From NCBI GenBank assembly GCA_041393015.1, contig JAWKKV010000005.1:186001-250000 (forward strand): a stretch of DNA of 64,000 nt. Reading direction: 5' to 3'. This stretch comes from JAGQYH01 sp041393015 (GTDB taxonomy: Bacteria; Bacteroidota; Bacteroidia; Chitinophagales; JADIYW01). The notes beneath the pieces were generated by a model. The model searched no databases. It saw only the letters and a list, made by a program, of their open reading frames with translations, and was not told the DNA's origin. The position numbers and the translations under genes are program-made. Of the stretch, positions 17,593-26,959 are shown in pieces (within the stretch, counting starts at the first letter, position 1; each line of letters begins with the position of its first letter).

Positions 17593-18264
17593 TTACTTAT
17601 TTTCTTTCCTCCACCAATAAATACTGTTTCCAAAAGATTTTAAAGATTGAAAATCAATATTTAAATCCCTTAGATTATGCTCTAGTACTTCATTCTGTTT
17701 ACGGTCGAGTGTTGTTCTATTCAACTTACTAAGTAAAACTAAACCATTGGGTTTAAGTAATCTATGAATATTGCTTAAAAAAGGCTTCGCGATAATTTTA
17801 GGAGGTGTAATATTATCTACAAATATATCGCAGCAAATAAGATCATATTGCTGCAAATCATCCATTACAAATTTCATAGCATCAGCTACATGAAGTTTGA
17901 TATCAAATGGAGATTGATCTTTGAATTCTGCATTATACAATTTTACCAGTGTGCCATCATGATCAACACCCGTAATCTTTTTTACTGAAGGATGGTCTTC
18001 AAGCAGCTTGGCAATGCTACCCATGCCCCAACCCAATACCAAAACTGATTCTATATTCTTTTGCTCCAAAACCTTTAAATCGGTTATAGCTTTGGCAAAT
18101 GAGCGATAGTGTTTGCCCCACGAATACACAACATTTAGGGTGGTTAATTTAAATTCGCCACTGCTATAAAACAGTTGCATAGGACCATTCTTATGAGATA
18201 CAATACTCATTAAATGAATGTCTGTTAAATAGCTTAAAACATGTTTCCATCTTGGAATTTTCAT
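17593..18264 (-). CDS. Spermidine synthase-like SAM-dependent methyltransferase
   Basis: 223 residues with a class I Rossmann fold: VLVLGWGMGSIAKLL (SAM/dcSAM binding), VDHDGTLVKLY (acidic ribose-binding residue) and DLICCDIFVDN. It is closest in look to the spermidine-synthase superfamily, but the N-terminal beta domain of true SpeE is short, so polyamine synthesis is uncertain. It begins 13 bp after the dcd stop on the same strand and is probably cotranscribed. Confidence 0.7.
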   Translation of the reverse strand: MKIPRWKHVLSYLTDIHLMSIVSHKNGPMQLFYSSGEFKLTTLNVVYSWGKHYRSFAKAITDLKVLEQKNIESVLVLGWGMGSIAKLLEDHPSVKKITGVDHDGTLVKLYNAEFKDQSPFDIKLHVADAMKFVMDDLQQYDLICCDIFVDNITPPKIIAKPFLSNIHRLLKPNGLVLLSKLNRTTLDRKQNEVLEHNLRDLNIDFQSLKSFGNSIYWWRKENK

Positions 18265-18277
18265 GCCTTTAATTTTA

Positions 18278-18814
18278 CTAAAAACTATTCTTATACATCA
18301 TCGACTCCATTGGCCGACCTGTTTTACTGTTGTATTTGGCGTTCTTCTTCTTGTTGTAGTAGTGCTCAATATCGCCTTGAACCACGAAATAGATTAATTG
18401 TCCGATGGGCATTCCTGGATAAACAATAACCGGTTGAACACATGAAATTTCTAATGTCCAATTATTACAGAATCCAACATCACCTTTACCGGCAGTAGCA
18501 TGAATATCAATTCCTAATCTACCGACACTAGATTTGCCTTCTAAAAATGGAACGTGTGCATGCGTTTCTGTATACTCTTCTGTAACCCCTAAATAAAGTA
18601 CTCCAGGCTGCAACTCGTAGCCATTTTCTGACATCTCTATCGGTTCAATCTCGTTGTGTTTACGAGCATCTAGCACTCTGTTTTTATACATTGCTAAATG
18701 CTTACCCAGCTTTACATCATAAGAATTGGTGCCTAAACTTTCACGATTAAATGGCTCAATTACAATATCACCATTATCAATAGCCTTCAAAATTTCTTTG
18801 TCAGAAAGAATCAT
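18278..18814 (-). CDS. dcd: dCTP deaminase
   Basis: 178 residues of the trimeric dUTPase/dCTP-deaminase fold. It deaminates dCTP to dUTP for dTMP synthesis. Visible motifs are LGTNSYDVKLG, EGKSSVGRLGIDIHATAGKG and GFCNNWTLEIS with the catalytic Glu, followed by PGMPIGQLIYF. Length and start match the family. A TACTTTTG -7 element lies 20-27 bp upstream of the start (18834-18841). Confidence 0.93.
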   Translation of the reverse strand: MILSDKEILKAIDNGDIVIEPFNRESLGTNSYDVKLGKHLAMYKNRVLDARKHNEIEPIEMSENGYELQPGVLYLGVTEEYTETHAHVPFLEGKSSVGRLGIDIHATAGKGDVGFCNNWTLEISCVQPVIVYPGMPIGQLIYFVVQGDIEHYYNKKKNAKYNSKTGRPMESMMYKNSF

Positions 18815-18833
18815 ACCTCTTTAAATTGTTCCG

Positions 18834-18841
18834 CAAAAGTA
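18834..18841 (-). promoter_or_regulatory. dcd -7 promoter element
   Basis: Leftward TACTTTTG, an exact match to the Bacteroidota -7 consensus TAnnTTTG, 20 bp before the dcd ATG. I found no TTG at the expected -33 spacing. Confidence 0.5.
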
Positions 18842-19299
18842 AGAAAGCATGATACAAAAGTTCTATTTTATGGACAATTTAGCCGATTATTAATTAACAA
18901 TTGAAATTTATAGGACAAATATCAATACCCACCTCTAATTTTTAAGCCAAATCTAACCTGCCTGCTTTCAAAGGCAGGGATTTGGAAAAATTTTCTCCTC
19001 CAAGGAGGAGAGTTTACTACTCCAAACAAAAATACAGAGATCTATTTTTCGAGATGTTGAAAATTAAAGTTTTCAATCAAGGAAGGAATCTATGGCAAAA
19101 TAGCAGCTGCCTGAAATCAACAGATTATTTCACCTTTTGCTAAGCATAAAGATCCTCAAAGCCCTAGCTTATTTCTACGTTCTGAAGAATTCTAAAATTC
19201 ATAAGTCGAAAATCACTTTTCTCTAAACGTTAATCAGATATAACTTAATAAGTTCTAAAAATTAACGAATGCAGATTAACGATGTAAGATTTCAAATTA
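18842..19299. other. Intergenic region with a two-hairpin element
   Basis: No gene is supported. At 18949-18983 a bulged stem pairs aaatc and cctgcct with aggcagg and gattt; at 18994-19011 a perfect 8-bp palindrome pairs tctcctcc with ggaggaga. The arrangement resembles dispersed multi-hairpin intergenic elements seen in other Bacteroidota. The rest of the spacer is unremarkable AT-rich sequence. Confidence 0.45.
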
Positions 19300-20001
19300 T
19301 TAATTAACAACTAACTTGTAGCCTACTCCATGAACGTTTACAATAGATAGTTTTTCGTCTGGTCGAAGGTATTTTCTCAACTTCGAGATAAAAACATCCA
19401 TACTTCTTGCCGTAAAATAACTATCATTATTCCAAACTTGGTTCAACGCTAATTCTCTTTCTAAAATTTGATTAGGTCGTTCACAGAACAGTCTCAATAG
19501 TTCATTTTCTTTAGTTGTTAAATGAACTGAATTGCCATCGTAAATAAGTTTCTGATGTTTATAATCCAACTTGGTATCGCCTACTTGATAAGCATCTTTT
19601 GCAGGTTCAACATCATTCTTCTCAATTCTACGAAGAATAGCATTTATCTTAAGTTCTAACACTTCCATGCTAAATGGCTTGGTGATATAGTCATCAGCCC
19701 CAATTGTTAGCCCTTTAATTTTATCTTCCTTCATCGACTTTGCAGTAAGAAATATGATTGGAATATCCTTATCCATTTCTCTTACCTCTTTTGCCAATGT
19801 AAAACCATCTTTTTTAGGCATCATCACATCAAAAAGTAAGATGTCATATTTCTCTTGTTTGAAAGCGGTTAAACCTTCAACACCATTTCTTTTAAGATCT
19901 ACTGCATAGTTTTTATGCCCAAGATACTCTTGTAATAGAATGCCTAAATTAGGATCATCTTCTACTAACAATACTTTTTTTAATTCTTCTTTATTGCTCA
20001 T
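19300..20001 (-). CDS. OmpR-family response regulator (RprY-like)
   Basis: 233 residues. The receiver domain shows VLLVEDD, the phosphoacceptor Asp in LLFDVMMPKKDG, and the KPFS lysine; the C-terminal winged helix shows LTTKENELLRLF and a long recognition region ending GVGYKLVVN. It is a DNA-binding regulator phosphorylated by the kinase encoded 3 bp upstream. The pair resembles Bacteroidota RprX/RprY; targets are unknown. Confidence 0.92.
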   Translation of the reverse strand: MSNKEELKKVLLVEDDPNLGILLQEYLGHKNYAVDLKRNGVEGLTAFKQEKYDILLFDVMMPKKDGFTLAKEVREMDKDIPIIFLTAKSMKEDKIKGLTIGADDYITKPFSMEVLELKINAILRRIEKNDVEPAKDAYQVGDTKLDYKHQKLIYDGNSVHLTTKENELLRLFCERPNQILERELALNQVWNNDSYFTARSMDVFISKLRKYLRPDEKLSIVNVHGVGYKLVVN

Positions 20002-20004
20002 TGT

Positions 20005-21579
20005 TTACGCTTTTTTCAAGGGCAATCTAATGGTAAATATCGTTCCTTTACTAAACTGACTTTGCACTGTTATAGTTCCATCGTGTGCTTGTATTATTGA
20101 TTTTACATACGATAGACCAATACCAAATCCTTTTGTGTCATGAACGTCACCTTTATTAACCCTATAAAATTGATCAAATATTTTATTTAACTCATCCTTT
20201 TTCAGTCCCATTCCATTGTCTTCTACAGCAATTAGAATATCATCTCCTTCTACTTTTGTACTAACTTCAATAATTGGAACTTCTTTATCATTGTACTTTA
20301 ACGCATTATCTAGCAAATTATTAACAACGTTTGTTAAATGTAGTTCATCTGCCATAATAATGGAAGCAGTAGCATTTAAACTCTGCACTAATTCTCCCCC
20401 ACTATCTTCTACTTGAATGTAAAATTGATTGAGGGCAATTTCTAGTAATTCATGAACGTCAATTGGATTCTTATTGTATTTAATGTCCCCATTCTCCATT
20501 CTTGCCATCTGCAAAACTTTCTCTACCTGATTGGCTAATCGTTTATTCTCATCATAAATCATCCCTGCATATTTCAAACGACTGTTAGATTGAGCAGATA
20601 TGCCTTCATCTTTCAACATCTGACTCGCCAAAGATATAGTACTGATTGGGGTTTTAAGCTCATGGGTCATATTATTGATGAAGTCCATTTTCATTGCAGA
20701 CAATTGCTTTTGCTTTAGAATAATATATAAAGCCAAGCCGAATGAACCGATCACCAATAAAAGAAACAAAGTAGAAAAAGAGAGCGGCAACCATAAAGAA
20801 TTAAGCATATACTGCCTTCTATTCGGAAACGTAAGCATCAATTGCTTGGCACTTTCATAGATATTCCCTTTAAACAGTGTAACAGAATATTTAGTGTCGT
20901 ACAACTCCTCTAAAGCTGCGCCAGACGATACAAATACAAAATTATTCAAAGTATATTCGGTTACTCCAAATTCAAATTCCGTATGAATCGTCTTTTTTCC
21001 CAGCGTTTCTTTAATTATATCTTTAAGATTACTAGTATCTAAAACTTCTGTGATGGGTTGTAAACTAAAAATTTGTTTTAAAACCATTTCATGAATGGCT
21101 TTCTTCTGACTTAAATATTTGGTGGCTAATTCATGTGGATCTACCATAATTGAAATGGGCAGACGTCCTACTTCCATGCCAATGGGTTGATCATCAGCAG
21201 TAACATCAAAACTCTTATCTCGCCAATTATCTGTTTTATTAAAATTTATCTCAATGGCTAAAGATGAGTCTATTCCATCTTCTAAATAAACATAAACCTT
21301 TTGTTCGCCGAGATTCTGTTGGTAGGTCATGTTTTTGAAATCATCTGAACCCAATCCAATATCTAAGGCATTGGAAGCAATTAAATCCTTGACAAATGGC
21401 TCGTACTCAAATGACTCTACCTTTTCGGCTATTTCATATAGCGCTTCACGAACGTCATTATCGAAGCGCTGCTCTTTTACAGCAACAGCATTTTTTAGCC
21501 AAATAATCTGCACTACAGTCAATCCTGTAAGCCCAAATACAGCTAAAACTGTTAAGATAGAAATCCAACTTCGATTCAT
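20005..21579 (-). CDS. Membrane sensor histidine kinase (RprX-like)
   Basis: 524 residues. The N-terminal helix and a second helix near residues 265-290 flank a sensor region of about 230 residues. HisKA follows with the phospho-His in NMTHELKTPIS, then HATPase_c with NNLLDNALKYN, VEDNGMGL and GFGIGLSYV. It autophosphorylates and passes phosphate to the regulator that begins 3 bp downstream. The sensor domain matches no named family that I recognise. Confidence 0.92.
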   Translation of the reverse strand: MNRSWISILTVLAVFGLTGLTVVQIIWLKNAVAVKEQRFDNDVREALYEIAEKVESFEYEPFVKDLIASNALDIGLGSDDFKNMTYQQNLGEQKVYVYLEDGIDSSLAIEINFNKTDNWRDKSFDVTADDQPIGMEVGRLPISIMVDPHELATKYLSQKKAIHEMVLKQIFSLQPITEVLDTSNLKDIIKETLGKKTIHTEFEFGVTEYTLNNFVFVSSGAALEELYDTKYSVTLFKGNIYESAKQLMLTFPNRRQYMLNSLWLPLSFSTLFLLLVIGSFGLALYIILKQKQLSAMKMDFINNMTHELKTPISTISLASQMLKDEGISAQSNSRLKYAGMIYDENKRLANQVEKVLQMARMENGDIKYNKNPIDVHELLEIALNQFYIQVEDSGGELVQSLNATASIIMADELHLTNVVNNLLDNALKYNDKEVPIIEVSTKVEGDDILIAVEDNGMGLKKDELNKIFDQFYRVNKGDVHDTKGFGIGLSYVKSIIQAHDGTITVQSQFSKGTIFTIRLPLKKA

Positions 21580-21753
21580 AAATGTTAAAATTAAGTCTAA
21601 AGGCTTGGCTTTGCCTATTGGCTTAACAATAATTAAGGAAAATAAATGAAGCTTTGGGGTTTTAAAACATCAACGTCCACTGCGTGAGACATTGATGAGG
21701 AAATAGTTTCATCATTCTTTCAACTTCTTGAATAAAGTTTTGAACTTCTGTCT

Positions 21754-21840
21754 TTATAATGTATTCGCATCAATTAATTCACTTTCTTCCATGTGCATGA
21801 TTTTATCAATTAACGCTAAACGAAGCACTGCAATACTCAT
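21754..21840 (-). CDS. Possible antitoxin-like remnant peptide
   Basis: A 28-residue open frame starting MSIAVLRLALIDKIMHMEES. The pattern (short N-terminus, LRLxLIDKIM, acidic segment) resembles the start of small antitoxins that precede RelE/ParE-type toxins in Bacteroidota, but it stops early and no toxin follows. It may be a remnant or chance. The remainder of the 21580-21960 spacer holds nothing else I can support. Confidence 0.25.
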   Translation of the reverse strand: MSIAVLRLALIDKIMHMEESELIDANTL

Positions 21841-21960
21841 GATCTAATATTTATATACTAAAATAACGGTTTTAGATGGAAAGTTGTTACAGATTAGTGT
21901 ATAATAAATTGTTTCAGCGAGATACAAAGACTAGAACTGAACCCAATTCTTAATTGACAA

Positions 21961-24565
21961 TCAACTTATAGCTTTGCAGAATTTGTTCTTGACAATCAAC
22001 TTATGTTCTTCTCTATTTTTATACAGATTCAAAAAGTACATCCCAGTTGGTAATTCGTCCTTATCTAAACGAAAGTTGACTCCTACTAAACCATAATAAC
22101 CTTTGATGTATTTTCCTTGAAGGTCAAAAAGTTTAAAATCGTATATATAACTAGGTGTCTCTTCAAACTGTATAACAGTATAATCATTAAATGGATTAGG
22201 AGCAATTTGAAGTCCAAAACTATTTTCTTGACTATTATTAAGAGAACTAACTATATAGGTGCTTAGATAAAATGTCACGATACTATCGCAACCATAATAA
22301 GATTGATAGGTAAATACATATTGACCAGCAACTGTAGTAGAAGAATCTTGTGTTAATTGATAAGTTGTCCCTTCTTCAAAAGAATCAATTATTTTTTTCC
22401 TTATTGGTGTATTGCAATTGGGTAGCTCGTTTTCGAACCAAACTGATTTATGATCTCCAGAAGCAGCACAAATTAAATCCTTATCTCCATCATTATCTAA
22501 ATCCTCAGCATAAATTGAATTTGCCTTGCTAAAGTTATCTTTTATTATTTTCTGAGAGCTAAATGTTCCATTTCCATTATTTTGGAACCAAGCAACCGTA
22601 TTATCAGCATAAGTTGCTGTCACTAAATCTAAATCACCGTCATTATCAAGATCTGTTGAATATATTGAACCTAAACTTAAAGTTCCTACTGTTGCAGTAT
22701 ATAATATCCAAAAACTATCAAAATTACCATTGTTTGAATTTTTATAATAGACAATTTGCCTTTCATGAATAGCGACTATATCTATATCATTGTCTCCATC
22801 GAAATCACCTGCTGTTACGGCTAATGAAGAATTAAATAGTTCCCCGAAAATATGCTCCTGATTAAAACCACCATTCCCATTATTTTCCAACCAGACTACT
22901 CCGTCAAAATTAGATCCTGTCGACGCTATTATATCTAAAAAGCCGTCATTGTTTAAATCCGCTGTTGTGATTGATCGTACTGATAAAAAAAGAGTTGATT
23001 CAATATCATGAGACATAAAATTTCCATCACTATCATTTTCAAACCATCTTAATTTATCATCAAAGGAAGCAACTATATCTATATCTCCATCATTATCTAA
23101 ATCGGCTGTATATATAGAGCGACTATTTTGAATGTTAGACACCAGCCGGTTAGTAAAATTGCCTTCTCCATCATTTTTATACCAAGATAAAGCCCCATTA
23201 TAATTGTTACAAACTAAATCAATGATGCCATCATTATCAAAATCATTTGAATAAATAGAACTAGCCAGCGAAATACTTTCTGTTACAAATTGTTGCTGAC
23301 TATAATAATTTAATCCTAAATTCTCAAACCAAGATAATTGATTTTCCGCACTTGTAATTACATCCATTAATCCATCATTATTTACATCTAAAGCATGAAC
23401 TGCTTGAATATTATAGGTACTCGAAGTAATTACTTTTTTTACTATAAATTTATCTTGCCCATTGTTTTCAAAGAAGCCAACTTGATCTGGTCCATAATTA
23501 GCAAACACTAAATCAAGATCATTATCATCATCAAGGTCATGCATAGTAAAGTTAAGTATTCTTGGAAACTCAAAATTTTCATATTCTACAAAATTAGCTA
23601 CACCATCATTCTTATATAACTTGCTTGTAGATGAGTTGTAAGTCAAAACATCAAAATCATTATCCAAGTCAAAATCTATTATTTTTACATAGTTGTATAG
23701 CGTTAAATCTTCGAGCGAAACCTTAGTGCTAAAATTTCCATTCCCTTCATTTTTATACCAATTTTTACCTACAAAAGACCATGTAAAAATATCTTTAAGA
23801 TTGTCACCATCGAGATCAGCTACTCCTAGTACTCCAGATATTGAATCTAAAGTGATCATTCCACCAAAATTACCAACTCCATCATTTTTTAGCCAACCTA
23901 TTTGTTCTGGAAAAGTCCCAAAAGCTACTAAAATATCAGAATCTCCATCACCATCAATATCAAAATGATTATAATATTTATAATCATTATTACTCTGATC
24001 CCTAAATCACCGTAATTAGCTATTTCATCAAAGACACCAGCTCCATTATTCTTTAATACTATTATAGACTCATATAAACAGTACCATAAGCTAAGATATC
24101 TTGATCACCATCTCCATCTATGTCTCCACAACAAACTTATTGAAGTAGTACAATTCATTAACTATCGAAATTCTATCGGAAAAAAAGTTCACTCCCATTA
24201 TTCTTATACCAACCAATATTATGGTCATCATAAACAGTTATGATATCTAAACTTCCATCTCCGTCTAAATCAGCAACAGCTATTTCTGAATCATCAGAAT
24301 TATTTACAGAAATAACTTTTTGTATACTAAAATTTCCATTGCCCAAATTTCTGTACCATGCTATTTTTTCATTGATTATTGCATAAATAAGTAAATCTAA
24401 ACGACCATCTTGATTTAAATCTACCACTAAATGGTTTTGAAGTGCAGACGCTGCTCTATTTGATGAAGTAATAACAGTTTCATTTCCAAATGAAGTTTGT
24501 CCTATTCCATTAGAAATGGAAAAAAACATCAAAAAACAACAAGCAAAAAATATTTTTAAAATCAT
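21961..24565 (-). pseudogene. Frameshifted FG-GAP/VCBS-repeat protein with T9SS sorting domain
   Basis: The gene would encode a secreted protein of about 860 residues: a signal peptide at the 24565 end, about a dozen FG-GAP/VCBS repeats (DLDGDGxxD calcium-loop pattern followed by WxxNxGNGxF), and a C-terminal T9SS type A sorting domain (APNPFNDYTVIQF, GMYFLNL). Between about 23997 and 24186 the coding frame changes four times: at a 7-A run (24180-24186), near 24125-24135, near 24070-24076 and near 23997-24008. Repeat motifs continue in each frame, so this was one gene. The last residues are also altered by a 35-bp tandem duplication. Sequencing error is possible. Confidence 0.75.
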
Positions 24566-24708
24566 ACTAAAAGTTCTAATTACCTAAATCAAGTATAATA
24601 ATAATAATAATGCATAAAACAAGCAGAATTATTTAATATTTAGTCTGAAATATTAGCTAGAAAAATAAATTAAAGAATTAATAGCTTAATCAAAGTAAAT
24701 TTGAGTGC

Positions 24709-25029
24709 TTACTTCTTCTTTTTCTTGAACATACCTAAGATACGGTCGGTTACTACAAAACCGCCAACCACATTGATCGTAGCTAAGGTAATAGCTATGA
24801 AACCTAAAGCGAGTGTAAAGTAGTCTGAAGGATTAGCACGAAGCACTACAATGACAGAACCGATGATGACGATACCACTAATGGCATTCGCTCCAGACAT
24901 TAATGGAGTATGTAAAATGGAAGGAATGTTAGAGATCACTTCTTGACCAATAAAGGTGGCCAAAATTAAAATTGTTAACAAAGGAATATTGTTTCCGATA
25001 AAGGCTATTGCTGTAGTTATTACTTCCAT
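24709..25029 (-). CDS. pntAB: NAD(P) transhydrogenase alpha subunit, part 2 (membrane)
   Basis: 106 residues with three or four membrane helices and the PntA C-terminal membrane pattern (FIGQEVISNIPSILHTPLMSGANAISGIVIIG, VVGGFVVTDRILGMF). In three-subunit transhydrogenases this polypeptide joins PntAA and PntB to couple proton import to hydride transfer from NADH to NADP+. Neither partner gene is beside it: the right-hand neighbour is the divergent argB and the left-hand one the decayed FG-GAP gene. It ends in a lysine-rich tail. The partners are presumably elsewhere. Confidence 0.88.
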   Translation of the reverse strand: MEVITTAIAFIGNNIPLLTILILATFIGQEVISNIPSILHTPLMSGANAISGIVIIGSVIVVLRANPSDYFTLALGFIAITLATINVVGGFVVTDRILGMFKKKKK

Positions 25030-25109
25030 TGATTAAATTTGGAGCTAATGTAGTAAATAAGTAATAAAAATACTTAAAGTTACGAGTGCCTAAAGTTTTA
25101 ATAATTAAC

Positions 25110-25892
25110 ATGACCATTAAAGTATTTAAAATAGGAGGACAAATTGTAGATGATGAAGTGTTGTTAGAACAGTTCATTTCTATTTTTTCTAAAGTGAAAG
25201 GTTACAAGATTTTAGTACATGGCGGTGGAAAAATTGCTAGTAAGCTTTGTGAGTCTTTAGGCATTGTTCCTAAAATGCACAATGGTAGACGAATTACCGA
25301 TGAGCCAACCTTAAAAGTAGTGGTGATGGCTTATGCCGGACTGATTAATAAAAATATTGTTGCACTATTACAAGCGAAAAATCAAAATGCGATTGGATTA
25401 TCAGGCGCAGATGGCAATATCATTAAAGCGCATAAAAGAATGAATAGCGAAATAGACTACGGATTTGCAGGTGATATTGATGTCATCGACACGTCAATTC
25501 TAGAAAAGCTTTTAGAAACCGGACAAGTACCTGTAATGGCTCCTATTACGCATGACAAAAAAGGACAGTTATTGAATACCAACGCCGATACTATTGCCAA
25601 TGAATTATCGGTGGCTTTATCAATCCAGCATACTGTTGAATTATTTTACTTGTTTGATAAGAAAGGTGTTTTGACAGATATTAAAGATGAAGATTCTGTT
25701 TTACCACAAATTAAAATCTCAGACATTGATAATTTAATCAATGATGGTACCATAGCCGATGGTATGATTCCCAAAATTACCAACGCTAAGAATGCGATTA
25801 AAAATGGCGTTTCAAAAATAGTATTGACGAATATAGAAGGCTTGGAAAACATATCATCTAACTTAACTGTAGGAACAACCATTCTAAAATGA
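25110..25892 (+). CDS. argB: Acetylglutamate kinase
   Basis: 260 residues of the amino-acid kinase fold. It phosphorylates N-acetylglutamate (in some Bacteroidota, N-succinylglutamate) in arginine synthesis. Visible: VFKIGGQIVDD, VHGGGKIASKLCESLG, GADGN and the C-terminal DGMIPKITNAKNAIKNGV. I chose the ATG at 25110; a GTG at 25086 in frame would add eight residues with no family support. It overlaps argE by 4 bp (ATGA). Confidence 0.92.
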   Translation: MTIKVFKIGGQIVDDEVLLEQFISIFSKVKGYKILVHGGGKIASKLCESLGIVPKMHNGRRITDEPTLKVVVMAYAGLINKNIVALLQAKNQNAIGLSGADGNIIKAHKRMNSEIDYGFAGDIDVIDTSILEKLLETGQVPVMAPITHDKKGQLLNTNADTIANELSVALSIQHTVELFYLFDKKGVLTDIKDEDSVLPQIKISDIDNLINDGTIADGMIPKITNAKNAIKNGVSKIVLTNIEGLENISSNLTVGTTILK

Positions 25893-26959
25893 GCGACATT
25901 AGCAACATATCAAATCAATGTATTGGACTTTTAAGAGAGCTGATAAAAACTTTATCGTTAAGCAAAGAAGAGGAAAATGCAGCGGAATTGATAAGAGCTT
26001 TTCTAAAGGCAAACAACATTACTTTTGCAACACATTTGAACAATACTTGGTGTTACAATAAACATTACGATTCTAATAGGCCTACCATTCTTCTTAATTC
26101 ACACATCGACACGGTTAAACCGGCAGTTGGTTGGCCGGTTGATCCATTGGGCGCCATTGAAGAGGATGGTAAATTGATTGGTTTAGGCAGTAATGATGCA
26201 GGCGCTGCATTGGTGAGCTTGTTGGCTACATTTTTACATTATTTTGATCAACAAGATTTACCATATAACTTATGTTTTGCTGCCACTGCTGAAGAGGAAA
26301 TTTCCGGTAAAAACGGAATCGCTTCCATCCCAAACATTACCGAAAAATGCGATTTTGCTATTGTTGGGGAACCCACTGAAATGCAAATAGCCACTGCTGA
26401 ACGTGGTTTAATGGTAGTTGATGCTGTTGCTAAAGGAAAAACTGGACATGCAGCCCGAGACGAAGGGATTAATGCTTTGTACTTAGCAGTAGAAGATATT
26501 CAATGGATCAAGAATTTTCAGTTTGACAAACAAGATGAATACTTAGGACCGATTAAAATGACAGTGACCATGATAGAGGCCGGCTATCAACACAACGTGG
26601 TGCCTGATGAATGCAAATATGTGATTGATATTAGAACGGTAGATACCTATTCTTATGAAGAGATTTTGTCGACCATCAATGCCAATGTTCATGCTGAGAT
26701 AAATGCTCGATCAACAAGATTAAAACCTTCTTCAATAGATAAAAATCATCCAATTGTGAAAGCGGCAAAAAGTTTAGGTATTACAACTTTTGGATCAAGC
26801 ACATTGTCTGATCAAGCCTTATTATCTATTCCATCTATTAAAATGGGTCCGGGAAAATCGGAGCGATCGCATACCCCTGGAGAATTTATTTTTATTGCAG
26901 AAATTGAAGAAGGAATTAAGACTTATATTCGTTTACTTAATGAACTATTTAAAAAATGA
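25889..26959 (+). CDS. argE: Acetylornithine deacetylase (M20 family)
   Basis: 356 residues of the M20 zinc peptidase family. It removes the acyl group from acylornithine to give ornithine. Visible: LLNSHIDTVKP, GLGSNDAGAALVSLLA with metal ligands, and AATAEEEISGKNG with catalytic Glu. Position between argB and argH, with 4-bp overlaps on both sides, makes the arginine role firm; specificity for acetyl or succinyl is not decided by what I can see. Confidence 0.9.
   Translation: MSDISNISNQCIGLLRELIKTLSLSKEEENAAELIRAFLKANNITFATHLNNTWCYNKHYDSNRPTILLNSHIDTVKPAVGWPVDPLGAIEEDGKLIGLGSNDAGAALVSLLATFLHYFDQQDLPYNLCFAATAEEEISGKNGIASIPNITEKCDFAIVGEPTEMQIATAERGLMVVDAVAKGKTGHAARDEGINALYLAVEDIQWIKNFQFDKQDEYLGPIKMTVTMIEAGYQHNVVPDECKYVIDIRTVDTYSYEEILSTINANVHAEINARSTRLKPSSIDKNHPIVKAAKSLGITTFGSSTLSDQALLSIPSIKMGPGKSERSHTPGEFIFIAEIEEGIKTYIRLLNELFKK

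Noticed and set aside
22350..22772. Asn/His/Leu-rich rightward open frames
   Set aside because: Antisense shadows of FG-GAP repeats.
24180..24186. Programmed ribosomal frameshift in the 7-A run
   Set aside because: Three further frame changes follow within 190 bp, which programmed shifting would not explain.
24929..25177. 82-residue leftward frame across the pntAB start
   Set aside because: Overlaps pntAB and argB, low complexity and no start context.
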